From positions 33,386 through 97,385 of the forward strand of contig CAZWLN010000013.1 of the NCBI GenBank assembly GCA_964634885.1: a stretch of DNA of 64,000 nucleotides, written 5' to 3'. The notes under the pieces were generated by a model. That model saw only the letters and a list, made by a program, of their open reading frames with translations. It was not told the DNA's origin and made no database searches. This document shows positions 9,401 to 18,027 of this stretch, in pieces. Each line of letters opens with the position of its first letter. The stretch's first letter is position 1. This DNA is from DAINRZ01 sp964634885 (GTDB taxonomy: Bacteria > Bacteroidota > Ignavibacteria > Kapaibacteriales > UBA2268). The position numbers and the translations under genes are program-made.

Positions 9401-10272
9401 TAGCCCTTGTTCAGGTGTATGGTGGCAATATACGTATCCATGCCGTTGTTGCGCTCTTCCTCTTCATTGATGACCAATTGGTCGTTGACCCAGGCTTTGA
9501 GGGAGCCGGAAGTACCCAGCCTTAGCTGTGCATCTGTCTCTGTCGGGCTGTTACAGAATGTCTGCGCATAGACGATCGAGTTCCTGGTGTTAAAATTGTT
9601 CTGCATGGATATCCAGTTGCCTTCATTCGGGGCAATCAGGTTGAACCATTTGATGTCGGCTTTATTTTTGTCCATGAATACATAATCAGGTTCCGGATGG
9701 TCGATGGGCGCATAGTTTTTGTTAAATCCGCTTTCGGATATATTCTCAAAACAGCCTGTCAACTGCCAGGTGTATATTCCGCCGAGCAGTTTCCCGTATT
9801 CCAGAGACTTGTCAAAGCGATAGACCGATTTGCAATGGGAACTGATCGTCTCCAAAGCCCATGTTTTTGCCAATCCTTTTATCTTGGGCGACTTGTTCAT
9901 GGCTTCGAGGATTTCCGATGTTTTTTCCTCGGTACTATTATTTCCCATGCCGACATTAACAAACTCCCACATGGAGAAAATATATGGATTGGGATTGTCC
10001 GATTTTTCAATGATGGCAGCGAAGTTTTCGGCAAAGCTTTCGTAATCGGAGTGTAGTTTCGATGTAATCATCAGCCACAGCCTGGCTTCCAGTTCATCCC
10101 AGCCACCGTCCTTGATTGCCAGTTTAAAATATGAAGTAGAATTCTCGAAATCGTTTTTGTTAAAGCGTTCCAGGCCCTTGTCGAGGTTCTCACCGGCCGT
10201 CAGCCTGCCGCAGCATAACACTGCCATCAGTACTGCCGACACGATCACCAGTTTCAGTTTTCTATTCATCAA
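6472..10272 (-). CDS. Large periplasmic TPR / DUF3857 / transglutaminase-like protein
   Basis: 1266 residues with a signal peptide (about 1-27). TPR-like helices follow, then a beta-sandwich that reads like a galactose-binding or GH2-type fold (RLGTSGSLKAWVNDQLV, then HLNKGYNRILLQIGSS, about 230-310). More TPR units follow (about 350-660, for example YSTLGDYYFGLRDYEKAEKYY), then a DUF3857-like beta domain (about 670-890) and a transglutaminase core. The core shows Cys in RIGDCKDLSTLF and His in FNHAIATV. The usual third residue, Asp of an LDPT-type motif, appears as Glu in YVELTND. The C-terminus is a further beta domain. Proteins of this layout are common in Bacteroidota with unknown substrate; many are thought to act on cell-surface proteins. 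It is a single gene between two long spacers. Confidence 0.75.
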   Translation of the reverse strand: MMNRKLKLVIVSAVLMAVLCCGRLTAGENLDKGLERFNKNDFENSTSYFKLAIKDGGWDELEARLWLMITSKLHSDYESFAENFAAIIEKSDNPNPYIFSMWEFVNVGMGNNSTEEKTSEILEAMNKSPKIKGLAKTWALETISSHCKSVYRFDKSLEYGKLLGGIYTWQLTGCFENISESGFNKNYAPIDHPEPDYVFMDKNKADIKWFNLIAPNEGNWISMQNNFNTRNSIVYAQTFCNSPTETDAQLRLGTSGSLKAWVNDQLVINEEEERNNGMDTYIATIHLNKGYNRILLQIGSSEIDRNNFFARITDDNETPLKNLTYTTVYQPYKKETNFKSRRIYSEVEEYFTAKMKAEPGKLIFRVLLAQVYLLNDKYHQARELLLESSGQYPESACLIDLLLETYARMEDYTNYSVVHEKLKNTVPNLPTIVGQDFDEAIKNEKHDKARGLLETYEKVSNDREKLLQMKIQLAAAENRNEDIKNYINQAYDSFPYNLNFLSLKIIYDKQLNSSQEAMLNILENYLDKYNNSLLIDGIARIYLELGKTDKYLELMNDKIEKSPEDIDNYSTLGDYYFGLRDYEKAEKYYRKCIEIAPYFATYYQDLGSSYEERSMNDKALAAYYTAIKYNPYYYSVRDKIRKLEGKKPSRDYFDEPDLIKIYNDNLSKSFEPTDHAAILCNHTNQVVYSGGASEEIHYLLIKALSKEGIDVLKEYSISQNYNQELVIEEARVLKKNGEKLKAETSSNTIVYTNLEEGDAILLIYKIQNYQFGSLSSYFWGKQPFYYYYPSLDTKFSLLINPKEKFDYIMSNSDLKPEVKNVDDWVMYTWQRKDQKKIEYEECSPVETSFSEVLDITSIPGWDVITNWYSDIYKTKARDFFEVKEALAGIFPDDTKLTEKESVKKIYNYIESKIRYSFVNFRQSGVVPQKASTTLNTRIGDCKDLSTLFVALCRAKGIDADLVLVSTNDYGKNNLPLPSTDFNHAIATVKADGKKYYVELTNDMLPFGAVHGHLIGALGLEISENNKGGLITIDPPDRMKNAIERVINVKFENERMYCDVNTVKLGGLTTHTRGTYKSKSVDEQRKTILSSINSDYPGTKLVDLSFGPELNTTDDSVTYRYSFYVDNIFNKVANYYSFKVPIVDFIYGLESLASEERKTPYNIAYVYDFDYTQDVVNITVSQGKTLVEIPQDVNIKNDFGEYRIAYKLKGDVLTVVRKLSISKDQASPGAEFDNFRKFLMEVNKNDTKLLAFTDAVVKPGKNKKKGK

Positions 10273-10667
10273 TCACCAATCAATAATTTATACAATAATC
10301 AGATTTTTTCAATATATAATACTAAGACAGTTTGTTTATTAATAAGGTTACAAATGCAATCATTTTGGGGTTATATTTATAATACAGCAATGTCCTTTTT
10401 GCCGCCATTAAGGGAACAAATGCCATGGACAAAACCGGAACAGGCATCAATCCTGCCGCTCAGGGCCTGCCGTTTCGCCATCGGACTGCATGCAAGGAAC
10501 TCCCGACCACAAACAATATTAATAAATACTATTTTACATAAAAAAAACATAATATACAAACATCAATTTCTCTGCGACAACCATAGATTTTTATTCAATG
10601 CCCCGATGTCCTGCCGCACACCAATCGAATGGACGGCTGTTTCAACAGTGGACACGAAAGCGGCAGA
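10273..10667. other. Intergenic region, 395 bp
   Basis: The AT-rich left part should carry the promoter of the leftward TPR/transglutaminase gene. The right part (about 10400-10510) is GC-richer without a convincing reading frame on either strand. No repeat or RNA gene recognised. Confidence 0.4.
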
Positions 10668-11489
10668 TCATGGGATTGTCGATGGGTTCCAGGCCACCCT
10701 GAAGTCCTCGTTGAACGACGCCATCAGTTCCATGTCGTCTTCAGAAATTTCAAAATCGAACACCTTGCTGTTTTCCCTGATCCTGTCCGGTTTTGTTGAC
10801 TTGGGAAGGGTAATAGTCCCAACCTGCAGCGTCCACCTGACCATCATCTGGGCGGGAGTCTTTCCATACTTCCCGCACAGTTCCCTGAGCCTGATGTCGT
10901 CGAACTTCTTGCCTCTCGTCAGCGGGCTGTACGCTTCTACAAAAATGCCGTGTTTCTCACAGTAATCCTGCAGTTCCTTCTGGTAAAGGAAGGGGCTGAA
11001 TTCCACCTGGTTAACGGCAGGCACAACAGGAGAAGCTGCCATTAGCTGCTCCAGATGGCCGATAGTATAATTGCTCACGCCGACAGCCCGGCACAGCTTC
11101 TCGTCGTAGAGCCGCAACAGCGCATCCCAGGTATCCTTCCTGCTTTCCGGCAGGGGCCAATGTATCAGGTAGAGGTCGATGTAACCTGTACGCAGTTTCT
11201 TCAGGCTCATTTCGAAAGCCTTCAGGGTATTGCTGTATCCCTGGTCCGAATTCCATACCTTCGTAGTGATGAAAACCTCTTCCCTCTTAACGCTACTGTG
11301 CTCCAGTACTTCGCCGATATCCTGCTCGTTGCCGTAAAGCGAAGCAGTGTCGATGTGGCGGTACCCGAGGTTCAGGGCGTGTTCCACCGCCCGGCAGGCT
11401 TCCTCACCGGGATTGGCAAGGTATGTACCCAGTCCCAGTACAGGTATTTGTACTCCGTTGTTCAGTGTTTTTGTTGTCGTCAGATCCAT
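10668..11489 (-). CDS. Aldo/keto reductase
   Basis: 273 residues from the ATG at 11489 (MDLTTTKTLNNG). A longer frame begins at 11531, but its extra 14 residues are not family-like. It is an NADPH-dependent (alpha/beta)8-barrel oxidoreductase of the AKR family that reduces aldehydes or ketones. Visible motifs are GVQIPVLGLGTY at the start and GYRHIDTASLYGNE with the catalytic Asp and Tyr. They continue with the catalytic Lys in FITTKVWNSD, the active-site His in DLYLIHWPLP, GVSNYTIGHLEQL, and the NADPH-binding end TLPKSTKPDRIREN. Length is normal for the AKR5-like group (2,5-diketo-gluconate or glyoxal reductases). The substrate cannot be deduced. It stands alone, divergent from the peptidase gene. 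Confidence 0.9.
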   Translation of the reverse strand: MDLTTTKTLNNGVQIPVLGLGTYLANPGEEACRAVEHALNLGYRHIDTASLYGNEQDIGEVLEHSSVKREEVFITTKVWNSDQGYSNTLKAFEMSLKKLRTGYIDLYLIHWPLPESRKDTWDALLRLYDEKLCRAVGVSNYTIGHLEQLMAASPVVPAVNQVEFSPFLYQKELQDYCEKHGIFVEAYSPLTRGKKFDDIRLRELCGKYGKTPAQMMVRWTLQVGTITLPKSTKPDRIRENSKVFDFEISEDDMELMASFNEDFRVAWNPSTIP

Positions 11490-11602
11490 AGTTTGTACTT
11501 TTTTTAATGTATTATAACAATAATTATTCATAATTTACATTAGTATATAAATATAATTAAAATGTGATTATAATTGATGAATAATTTTTATAAAGGGATC
11601 CT

Positions 11603-13846
11603 ATGAAACGGTTATTTTACTACATGGCGTTGCTATTTGTACTGATGAACTACAGCTCGGGAGCAGGGACTTACTACGGCTTCAGCTTACTTACCGACGG
11701 GAAAAGCGAGAAACCCGGATACCTCTTCAACGAAGACAATGCCTGTGTTGAACAGAAAAACCAGGGCTGCCTGCGCCAGGAATCGTACGGCAAGGGTATT
11801 ACGGACAGGACACAGATTGCAACAGAAAACCGCGGCTACGACGTACTCAATTATGATATATTCCTTGACTGGTACAAGCCCCTGACTGATGAGATCCAAA
11901 TATGGACAAACGGCAAAGGCGACACCGTCAAATACCTCTTAAGGAATTTCACCGGCAGGAACAGAATCAGGCTGGCTGTAACTCAGGACAACCTGGTTAG
12001 TCTCGATTTTGACGCTCTCAAATTAGTAATCAGCGATATTAAAATCGACAAATATCCCGGAGTTGAACTTGTACAGCCCGATTCCAACGGTGTCCTTTCG
12101 ATCTTTCTGCCCCAGGACGGAACATTCAAGCTCAACGACACCCTGACCGTAGAAATCGCCTATGCGTTTCTTCCAACGACATCGAACGGCTTTTTCCTCT
12201 ACCCTGAAGGCAGGTATGCCGGGCAAACATATAACTATGTTGACAGCACCGGTAATACAAGGTCAGATTCGACTTTCGTAGAGGAAAGGCTCGCCTACAC
12301 GATGAGTGAACCACAGGACGCCAGGCTGTGGATGCCCTGCAACGACGACCCGGCAGACAAGGCTTTCATGTCGATGTCCGTGAGGGTTCCTGAAGGATTT
12401 GTTGTGGCCTCCAACGGAATGCTTACCGATTCAACCCGGGACAGTGTCGGCGTCACATATAAATGGGTACATCAGTATATTCTGCCGACCTATCTGATGC
12501 ATGCCGCTGCTTCAAAATTTGTAACATTCAGCGATACCTACAACAGGGTCACCAACCCTGAAGTGTCGATACCCGTTCAGTATTTCGTCTGGGAAAAGGA
12601 CTATAATACAAAAGAAATCGACAACCATCATTTCAATGCCAGAAATATGCTTAAAACAACCGTTGAACAGATTGAAACTTTTTCATCGCTATTTATCGAA
12701 TATCCATTCGAGAAATATGGCATCGACGCTGTTTACCCATTTAATTACGGCGGTATGGAACACCAGACTTTAACAACATGCTTAAGAAAATGGTTTTACT
12801 CTTCCTCTGACGAGGGATTTGCCCACGAGCTTGCCCATCAATGGATAGGCGACCTGATGACCTGTGCTACCTGGAAAGACATCTGGATCAATGAAGGCGG
12901 AGCTTCCTGGTGTGAAGCGCTCTGGGACGGCAGAAAGGACACAAGTCAATATTACTCTGTCCTGATGAAAAAAAGGTATGATTACCTGCACATCTCATGG
13001 GGCTATGGAGGCGGTTTGAAAGAGCCTGCAATATACGGGATTGATATTAATAACCTCTTTAACGTTCCTACTACCTATTACAAATCCTCCTGGGTTTACC
13101 ACATGCTGATGGAAATGATCGGAAGAGACAAGTTCTTCCCCATATTCAGGGACATGTTGAAACAGTATTCATTCGATAACATCACAACCCAGGAGTACCT
13201 CGATTACTTCAAGGCACAGAACCTGGAACTGCCCATTACACTCGATACATACTTCGATCAGTGGCTGATGAAGAGAGGCCACCCGGTTTATTATATCACG
13301 ACTTCTTCCCAGAAGAACTCCGACAACGACTATGAAGTAAAAGTAACACTCAACCAGACGCAGGAAGGCGACAACATTCCCCAGGCTTTTGCTATGCCCG
13401 TCGAATTGATGTTCATCAAAGACGACGCCGTCGTTGCAAGGGAAAAAGTCTTAAACAATGAGCGCACTCAGGAATTCACCTTCAACTTGTCGTTCATGCC
13501 GGACTATGTCCGCATCGACTCCAACAAAGTACTCCTCGAGCATTTGGAAACCATTACCGAAGTTACCGAAAGTAAAAACTTTGCATCAGGCATTACGGTC
13601 AGTCCCAATCCGGTCAGTGAAAACAGCAACGGGACAATTACACTTACTGTTCCCGACTATTCGACTGTTGAAATTGCACTCTACGACGTTAACGGCAAAC
13701 GTACGGAAGAAGTTTACAACGGCATGCTCGGCAGCGGCAGCTACGATTTCACTTTCAGGACTGACAGGCTGCAGTCCGGTACTTACCTTGCAGGCATTAA
13801 CATCAACGGCAGTTACCTGGTAAGGCCATTCATAGTGATTAAGTAA
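11603..13846 (+). CDS. M1-family aminopeptidase with T9SS sorting domain
   Basis: 747 residues: signal peptide (1-21), an M1 N-terminal beta domain, then the zinc metallopeptidase core. It has GGMEH at 383-387 (the GxMEN exopeptidase motif with His for Asn), HELAHQW at 408-414 and the third zinc ligand Glu431 in WINEGGAS. Family members remove N-terminal amino acids from peptides. The last 85 residues are a T9SS type A sorting domain (SPNPVSENS, ALYDVNGKRT, SGTYLAGI), so the enzyme should be secreted or bound to the cell surface. This protein is slightly short because it lacks the long C-terminal ERAP-like domain. It is monocistronic, with a clear terminator 28 bp after the stop. Likely role: extracellular peptide scavenging. 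Confidence 0.93.
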   Translation: MKRLFYYMALLFVLMNYSSGAGTYYGFSLLTDGKSEKPGYLFNEDNACVEQKNQGCLRQESYGKGITDRTQIATENRGYDVLNYDIFLDWYKPLTDEIQIWTNGKGDTVKYLLRNFTGRNRIRLAVTQDNLVSLDFDALKLVISDIKIDKYPGVELVQPDSNGVLSIFLPQDGTFKLNDTLTVEIAYAFLPTTSNGFFLYPEGRYAGQTYNYVDSTGNTRSDSTFVEERLAYTMSEPQDARLWMPCNDDPADKAFMSMSVRVPEGFVVASNGMLTDSTRDSVGVTYKWVHQYILPTYLMHAAASKFVTFSDTYNRVTNPEVSIPVQYFVWEKDYNTKEIDNHHFNARNMLKTTVEQIETFSSLFIEYPFEKYGIDAVYPFNYGGMEHQTLTTCLRKWFYSSSDEGFAHELAHQWIGDLMTCATWKDIWINEGGASWCEALWDGRKDTSQYYSVLMKKRYDYLHISWGYGGGLKEPAIYGIDINNLFNVPTTYYKSSWVYHMLMEMIGRDKFFPIFRDMLKQYSFDNITTQEYLDYFKAQNLELPITLDTYFDQWLMKRGHPVYYITTSSQKNSDNDYEVKVTLNQTQEGDNIPQAFAMPVELMFIKDDAVVAREKVLNNERTQEFTFNLSFMPDYVRIDSNKVLLEHLETITEVTESKNFASGITVSPNPVSENSNGTITLTVPDYSTVEIALYDVNGKRTEEVYNGMLGSGSYDFTFRTDRLQSGTYLAGININGSYLVRPFIVIK

Positions 13847-13873
13847 AGAAGTTAGTAATGGAAAATTTTGTGG

Positions 13874-13899
13874 GGGCGGCTGATTAACCGCCCTTTTTT
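13874..13899 (+). terminator. Rho-independent terminator of the M1 peptidase gene
   Basis: GGGCGG (13874-13879) pairs with CCGCCC (13888-13893) across an 8-nt loop and is followed by TTTTTT. Confidence 0.85.
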
Positions 13900-13920
13900 C
13901 TATGAGGGGTAAATACGGGC

Positions 13921-13953
13921 TTCCCAGGCACCCTCAAACAAGAGGTGGCAGGG
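13921..13953. repeat. Imperfect GC-rich inverted repeat (dispersed family)
   Basis: CCCAGGCACCCTC and GAGGTGGCAGGG flank a short AAACAA loop. It resembles the CCTGCCACCTCTTG-type repeat next to the DUF559 gene (31.3 kb). Confidence 0.4.
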
Positions 13954-14070
13954 AGGTAAATGACTGCCGGATCCATATTCTAATTAAGCATTATCCGTAT
14001 AACTTAGTAATTTTATTTCATTTACTTTAATTTTTATCATCAGTAGCCATTATAAAACAAAATATTTACT

Positions 14071-14078
14071 TAAATTTG
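14071..14078 (+). promoter_or_regulatory. Bacteroidota-type -7 element upstream of the ECF sigma gene
   Basis: TAAATTTG matches TAnnTTTG, 38 bp before the sigma-factor ATG. No convincing -33 TTG is seen. Confidence 0.35.
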
Positions 14079-14115
14079 AACCCAAAACACTGCTTCATGT
14101 GTTTATGTTTCTGAT

Positions 14116-14694
14116 ATGATAAACGCATACGTAAAACATAGTGACGTCGAGTTGGTAGAAATCCTGAAAAGATCAAAGCAGGACAACAATACCCGTGTGT
14201 CGGAAGATACTTTCGGCGAATTGTACCGGAGGTACTCCGCAAAGATACTCGCATACTGCCGCGGGCTCATCAACGACCGGAGCCAGAGCGACGACATATT
14301 CCAGGAAGCTTTCATCAAGTTTTACAATAGTATTGACTGCAATTTCTCTGCTGCCAATGTCGGCGGTTACCTGTTCCGTATTGCGCGCAACCTTTCGTTC
14401 AACTATCTGCGGGACCGGAAGAAAACCGTGTCCATCGAAGAATTTGATTTCATTACCGACACTGTTGCCGACTATGAAAACAAGGAATTGTTCGACCTCG
14501 TAATGAAAGGAATCGACCTTTTGGATGAAAAATACAAGGAGGCATTCGTATTAAGTAAACTGGACGGCCTTTCCGCCCAGGAGATCGCGGAGATATGCGA
14601 CATTACTCCCGAAGGCGCCAAGACGCGTATCAAAAGAGCCAGGGTTAAGCTCATCGAGATACTGGAGCCTTATTTAAAAGATATTTATAAATAA
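14116..14694 (+). CDS. ECF-type RNA polymerase sigma factor
   Basis: 192 residues. Region 2 is recognisable in YRRYSAKILAYCRGLI and in SDDIFQEAFIKFYNSI (the -10 recognition helix). Region 4 is in DEKYKEAFVLSKLDGLSAQ and EIAEICDITPEGAKTRIKRA, a helix-turn-helix. The length and the lack of regions 1 and 3 identify a group 4 (ECF) sigma factor. The next gene starts 15 bp downstream and has an N-terminus like a short anti-sigma domain followed by a transmembrane helix, the usual arrangement for a membrane-controlled ECF factor. A TAAATTTG core lies upstream. The target promoters are unknown. Confidence 0.92.
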   Translation: MINAYVKHSDVELVEILKRSKQDNNTRVSEDTFGELYRRYSAKILAYCRGLINDRSQSDDIFQEAFIKFYNSIDCNFSAANVGGYLFRIARNLSFNYLRDRKKTVSIEEFDFITDTVADYENKELFDLVMKGIDLLDEKYKEAFVLSKLDGLSAQEIAEICDITPEGAKTRIKRARVKLIEILEPYLKDIYK

Positions 14695-14709
14695 TAATAG
14701 TTTAAAGCT

Positions 14710-16125
14710 ATGAATTATACTGAGCAATTAATCGATTTTGTTGACGGGAACCTCGAGCCGGAAGCCGAAGAGAACCTCTTCTACCAGCTTACGGTCAACG
14801 AGGACATGAGGGTAAAGCTCAAGAAACTGCTTGCCGTCGATAATTCAATACATAATAATTTCAAACGTTTCGAACCCGGACCCGAACTTACTTCCGGTGT
14901 CTTTTCAGCCCTCGGATTCAGCTCACTGGCAGACGGCGCACCCGGCACAGGCAGTTCCTCTGTAGCCCCAAAGCCCTTCAACGTCGGTAAGTTCTTTACT
15001 TCTAACATAAAGCTGCTTTTCACAGCAGTCGTTTCGTCTGTCCTTACCTCTCTCATCTTTGCAGTTTACATTATTCCCGAAAGGGACGGCAATGCCGCCA
15101 TTACCGGCACCCAGGAAAGTCACGCAGTCCAATCTGCGGCAACGACAGCAGTCAATAGAATACCTGTAATCACCAGCTATGAGAACAACGACGACGGCAA
15201 CAGACGGGTAACTGCCGGTTCAGATGAAGGGGACGACAGCCAATACGGCCTGAAAGCCCCGGACGGCAGCATCTCCGGCAGCCGGTCTAACGGACTTGCT
15301 TCCAACACTTCGACGCAGCCAAAGCAAGGTTTCAAACGAACCTCTTCACACAGCAGCCAAAACCGCACTTCCGTAGTGAATCATCCGTCAAACACTGGCA
15401 GTGTAACAATCGCCGACAACAGGCCTGACGGCTATGAAAACGACAATAATATTGCTCCTGCAGTCACTGAAAAGCAGATGGCAGGACAAGGTACAGCCCT
15501 GATTGACAAGTCACAGATTGTCAGCCCCGGACCGGGCTTCAGCAGCACCCCCGTACTGGGCCTGCCGCCGCAAATCCCAGGACTGGGCCAGCTCTTCTCA
15601 TTTGCTTCAGGACTGGGAATTACAATTGAACTCAACGGGATGACGGATTTCCAGGACTTACCCGACAAGCAACTCAAATTTGACAACACACAGTCACTTA
15701 ATAATACATCCATTTCACTTGGGTATCGACTGTCGGACGACTTCACTGCCGGCGTCAACTATTCACGCGAAACGTTCAACCAGCATTTTTCCGGCAGAGA
15801 GAAAGACGGCAGGGCTTTCGTCATCGACCAGAGGCCAAATATGGGTACCTATTCCATGTTCCTGAGATACTACCCCTTCAATGGCATCGCCGTCAATCCT
15901 TACGTTCAGTTGTCCTGCGGCTGGAGCCGGCAAAATTCCGGCGGCAGGCTTGCCGGAATTACACCAAGGGCTACTCTCGGCGCTGAATACCCGCTCCCGT
16001 TCATAGGCAACCTTTTTGTTTACGGTTCACTCGACTATACCTGGCTCATATATAAATATCAGGATAATGTTAACCTGGACTCAAAGAAATTCGATATTAA
16101 TTACGGATTGAAGTACAGATTCTGA
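14710..16125 (+). CDS. Anti-sigma-like membrane protein fused to an outer-membrane-barrel-like domain
   Basis: 471 residues. Residues 1-75 are a small acidic helical domain (NYTEQLIDFVDGNLEPEAEE) typical of the cytoplasmic end of anti-sigma factors. One transmembrane helix follows (about 101-122). A Ser/Thr/Asn/Gly-rich periplasmic linker spans about 125-300. The C-terminal part (about 305-471) alternates polar and aromatic residues in repeated strands (ISLGYRLSDDFTAGVNYSRE, YSMFLRYYPF, PYVQLSCGW, LFVYGSLDYTWLIYKY). It ends KYRF, a C-terminal Phe as in outer-membrane beta-barrels. The gene follows the ECF sigma gene by 15 bp and is followed by a lipoprotein gene after 4 bp. Family knowledge supports anti-sigma activity for such neighbours. 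That one chain spans both membranes is inference. Confidence 0.7.
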   Translation: MNYTEQLIDFVDGNLEPEAEENLFYQLTVNEDMRVKLKKLLAVDNSIHNNFKRFEPGPELTSGVFSALGFSSLADGAPGTGSSSVAPKPFNVGKFFTSNIKLLFTAVVSSVLTSLIFAVYIIPERDGNAAITGTQESHAVQSAATTAVNRIPVITSYENNDDGNRRVTAGSDEGDDSQYGLKAPDGSISGSRSNGLASNTSTQPKQGFKRTSSHSSQNRTSVVNHPSNTGSVTIADNRPDGYENDNNIAPAVTEKQMAGQGTALIDKSQIVSPGPGFSSTPVLGLPPQIPGLGQLFSFASGLGITIELNGMTDFQDLPDKQLKFDNTQSLNNTSISLGYRLSDDFTAGVNYSRETFNQHFSGREKDGRAFVIDQRPNMGTYSMFLRYYPFNGIAVNPYVQLSCGWSRQNSGGRLAGITPRATLGAEYPLPFIGNLFVYGSLDYTWLIYKYQDNVNLDSKKFDINYGLKYRF

Positions 16126-16129
16126 GACA

Positions 16130-16846
16130 ATGAAAAAACAAACAATCCACATATATTTCTTCGGGCTGTTGCTGTTGTTTTACGGCTGCACCGACGATAT
16201 CGGCATTGAAAGCAATGCCGGTAAAACCTACGGTCAGCCTGATGTCCTGAAACCGCTCAGTCTGGACAATTACTGGGCCTATTACGTAAATGTCTATGTC
16301 GGGGACAGCCTGATCAAATCATTAGGCTTCGCTGAAACACACAGGATAGAGAAAGAGATTGACATATACCAGATCGGCAATATGTTCTACGAAAACTTCG
16401 GCACTCTCATTTTTACCGACAGGAATACCGGCGCCTACTTCAGGAATACCGACAGTTCCATGATAATGATGTACGAATGGTCCAGTGACACAAAGATTTT
16501 CACAATTACTTCATTCTTCAAATATCCCGCTGTCGCCGGTGAGTCATGGCAATACGAAGCCGACACACTCTGCGGCCTCTATCCGGTGGGAGTAACAAGC
16601 ATTACCAGGCGGATAGCCTGCACGGACACCACTGTCATTGCAGGAGGCAAGTCCTATCATCCGTGCATAGTGTATGTAGATGACCTTTATAATAAAATGG
16701 GCCTGCCCGTCTTTCGTAACTGGAACACCTGGCGTTTTTGCCCGGGGGTAGGCTTAGTCAGTTCGACCGAGACCTATTACACAAGAACGAGAAAATTATT
16801 ATACACCTTTACCTTTGAACTGGACTCTTTCCAGGTTAACGATTAA
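16130..16846 (+). CDS. Exported lipoprotein, unknown function
   Basis: 238 residues. The signal peptide ends in the lipobox LLFYGC (Cys20), followed by TDDIG, so it should be membrane-anchored. The mature part is beta-rich (LSLDNYWAYYVNVYVGDSL, RNTGAYFRNTDSSMIMMY, NTWRFCPGVGLVSSTETYY) without transmembrane segments. The GVGLV segment near the C-terminus is a pattern common in Bacteroidota lipoproteins of unknown role. It starts 4 bp after the anti-sigma/barrel gene, so it is probably the third gene of the sigma operon and may be a partner or a target of that regulator. It ends one base before the convergent phosphatase gene. Confidence 0.7.
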   Translation: MKKQTIHIYFFGLLLLFYGCTDDIGIESNAGKTYGQPDVLKPLSLDNYWAYYVNVYVGDSLIKSLGFAETHRIEKEIDIYQIGNMFYENFGTLIFTDRNTGAYFRNTDSSMIMMYEWSSDTKIFTITSFFKYPAVAGESWQYEADTLCGLYPVGVTSITRRIACTDTTVIAGGKSYHPCIVYVDDLYNKMGLPVFRNWNTWRFCPGVGLVSSTETYYTRTRKLLYTFTFELDSFQVND

Positions 16847-18019
16847 TCAGTCCTTTTTTCCGGTGTACTTCAGCGACAGCAAGGCAATGTCGTCAAACTG
16901 TGTTGCACCTACGGTAAATGTCCTGACCTTTTCCAGTATAATCCTGTTTACGGTTTCCGGACCGGCGCCGGGGACGAGGGCTTTCAATGTGGAGATGATG
17001 CCGTCTTCACCGAACCTCTGCTCCCTGTTGTTCTTAGCGTCGATGACCCCGTCGGTGTAAAGTATCAGCGTATCGCCCCGATCGAGCGTGCAGTATTGAG
17101 TTTCATAATCGAAATCGGGCATGACGCCGAGGGGCAGCCTGCCTCCCTTTTTACCGATCAGCATGACTTCATTATTCTCTTTAAGTATGAACGGCGATTC
17201 GTGTCCTCCATCGATATACTCCATCAAGCCGGTACTCAGGTCGAGGATGCCTGCAAAAACCGTTACGAACATCAGCTTTGGATTGTCCTTGGCAAGTTGG
17301 AGATTGACTCGTGTGACAATGTCCCCAATCCCTTTACAGTCACCGAAGAGGGCGTGTGTGTTGAACAAAGTCTTGGTAACGGACATGAACAGTGCAGCAG
17401 GAATGCCTTTGTCAGAAACGTCGCCAATGAGGAAAAACAACTTGTCGCCGCCGATAAGGAAATAGTCGTAGAGGTCTCCGCCAACGTCTTTCGCAGGATT
17501 GAGGACAGCATTGATGATGAATTCATCCCTGCCTGTAACGGCGTCGTCAGCTCCAGGCAGGATGCCTTTCTGTATCTCTGAAGCGACATTGAGTTCCGTT
17601 TCGATTCGTTCCTTGGCGGAATAGCTCTCGTCTAAGTTGTCCATGTACTGCTGAAGCATGGAATTCATGTAAAGCATCATTTTTGATATTTCCGACAATT
17701 CGTCGCCGTACTTTTCAGCCATGGTCCGAACCGGGCCGGAGAAAGCGCCGTTCCCGTTGAAGTTGGTGTTGATGAGCGCCTTCGCGTATTTCTCAAGTTT
17801 TTTGATCCTGTCGGTAAAAATTTTTACGATAAAGAATATTGCCGAAAAAGACAGCATTGTAAGGACTGCCAGTGAAACGAGATCCCTGACCGACAGGTCT
17901 TCGAACTGCGAAGTGAAGCCCCCGGAACACAAAAACACAATTACAATTGCAATTGAAAGTAAATTAACAGTTAAGACACATAACAGCAATTTACTGCCGT
18001 AACTTATCTTTGAAGCCAT
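16847..18019 (-). CDS. rsbU: SpoIIE/RsbU-type PP2C serine phosphatase with N-terminal membrane domain
   Basis: 390 residues. Two transmembrane helices (about 10-30 and 45-67) are followed by a linker or coiled coil (about 70-150) and a PP2C-type SpoIIE phosphatase domain (about 155-390). Recognisable elements are ASEIQKGILP, the metal-binding NPAKDVGGDLYDYF, FFLIGDVSDKGIPAALFMS, YIDGGHESPFIL and LILYTDGVIDAKN. Such enzymes dephosphorylate a phospho-STAS antagonist to release a regulator. It is the last gene of the run, 8 bp after the RsbW-like kinase gene and two STAS genes, so its substrates are almost certainly their products. The membrane part suggests it senses an envelope signal. The symbol is by functional analogy. 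Confidence 0.85.
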   Translation of the reverse strand: MASKISYGSKLLLCVLTVNLLSIAIVIVFLCSGGFTSQFEDLSVRDLVSLAVLTMLSFSAIFFIVKIFTDRIKKLEKYAKALINTNFNGNGAFSGPVRTMAEKYGDELSEISKMMLYMNSMLQQYMDNLDESYSAKERIETELNVASEIQKGILPGADDAVTGRDEFIINAVLNPAKDVGGDLYDYFLIGGDKLFFLIGDVSDKGIPAALFMSVTKTLFNTHALFGDCKGIGDIVTRVNLQLAKDNPKLMFVTVFAGILDLSTGLMEYIDGGHESPFILKENNEVMLIGKKGGRLPLGVMPDFDYETQYCTLDRGDTLILYTDGVIDAKNNREQRFGEDGIISTLKALVPGAGPETVNRIILEKVRTFTVGATQFDDIALLSLKYTGKKD

Positions 18020-18027
18020 TGGAACAA

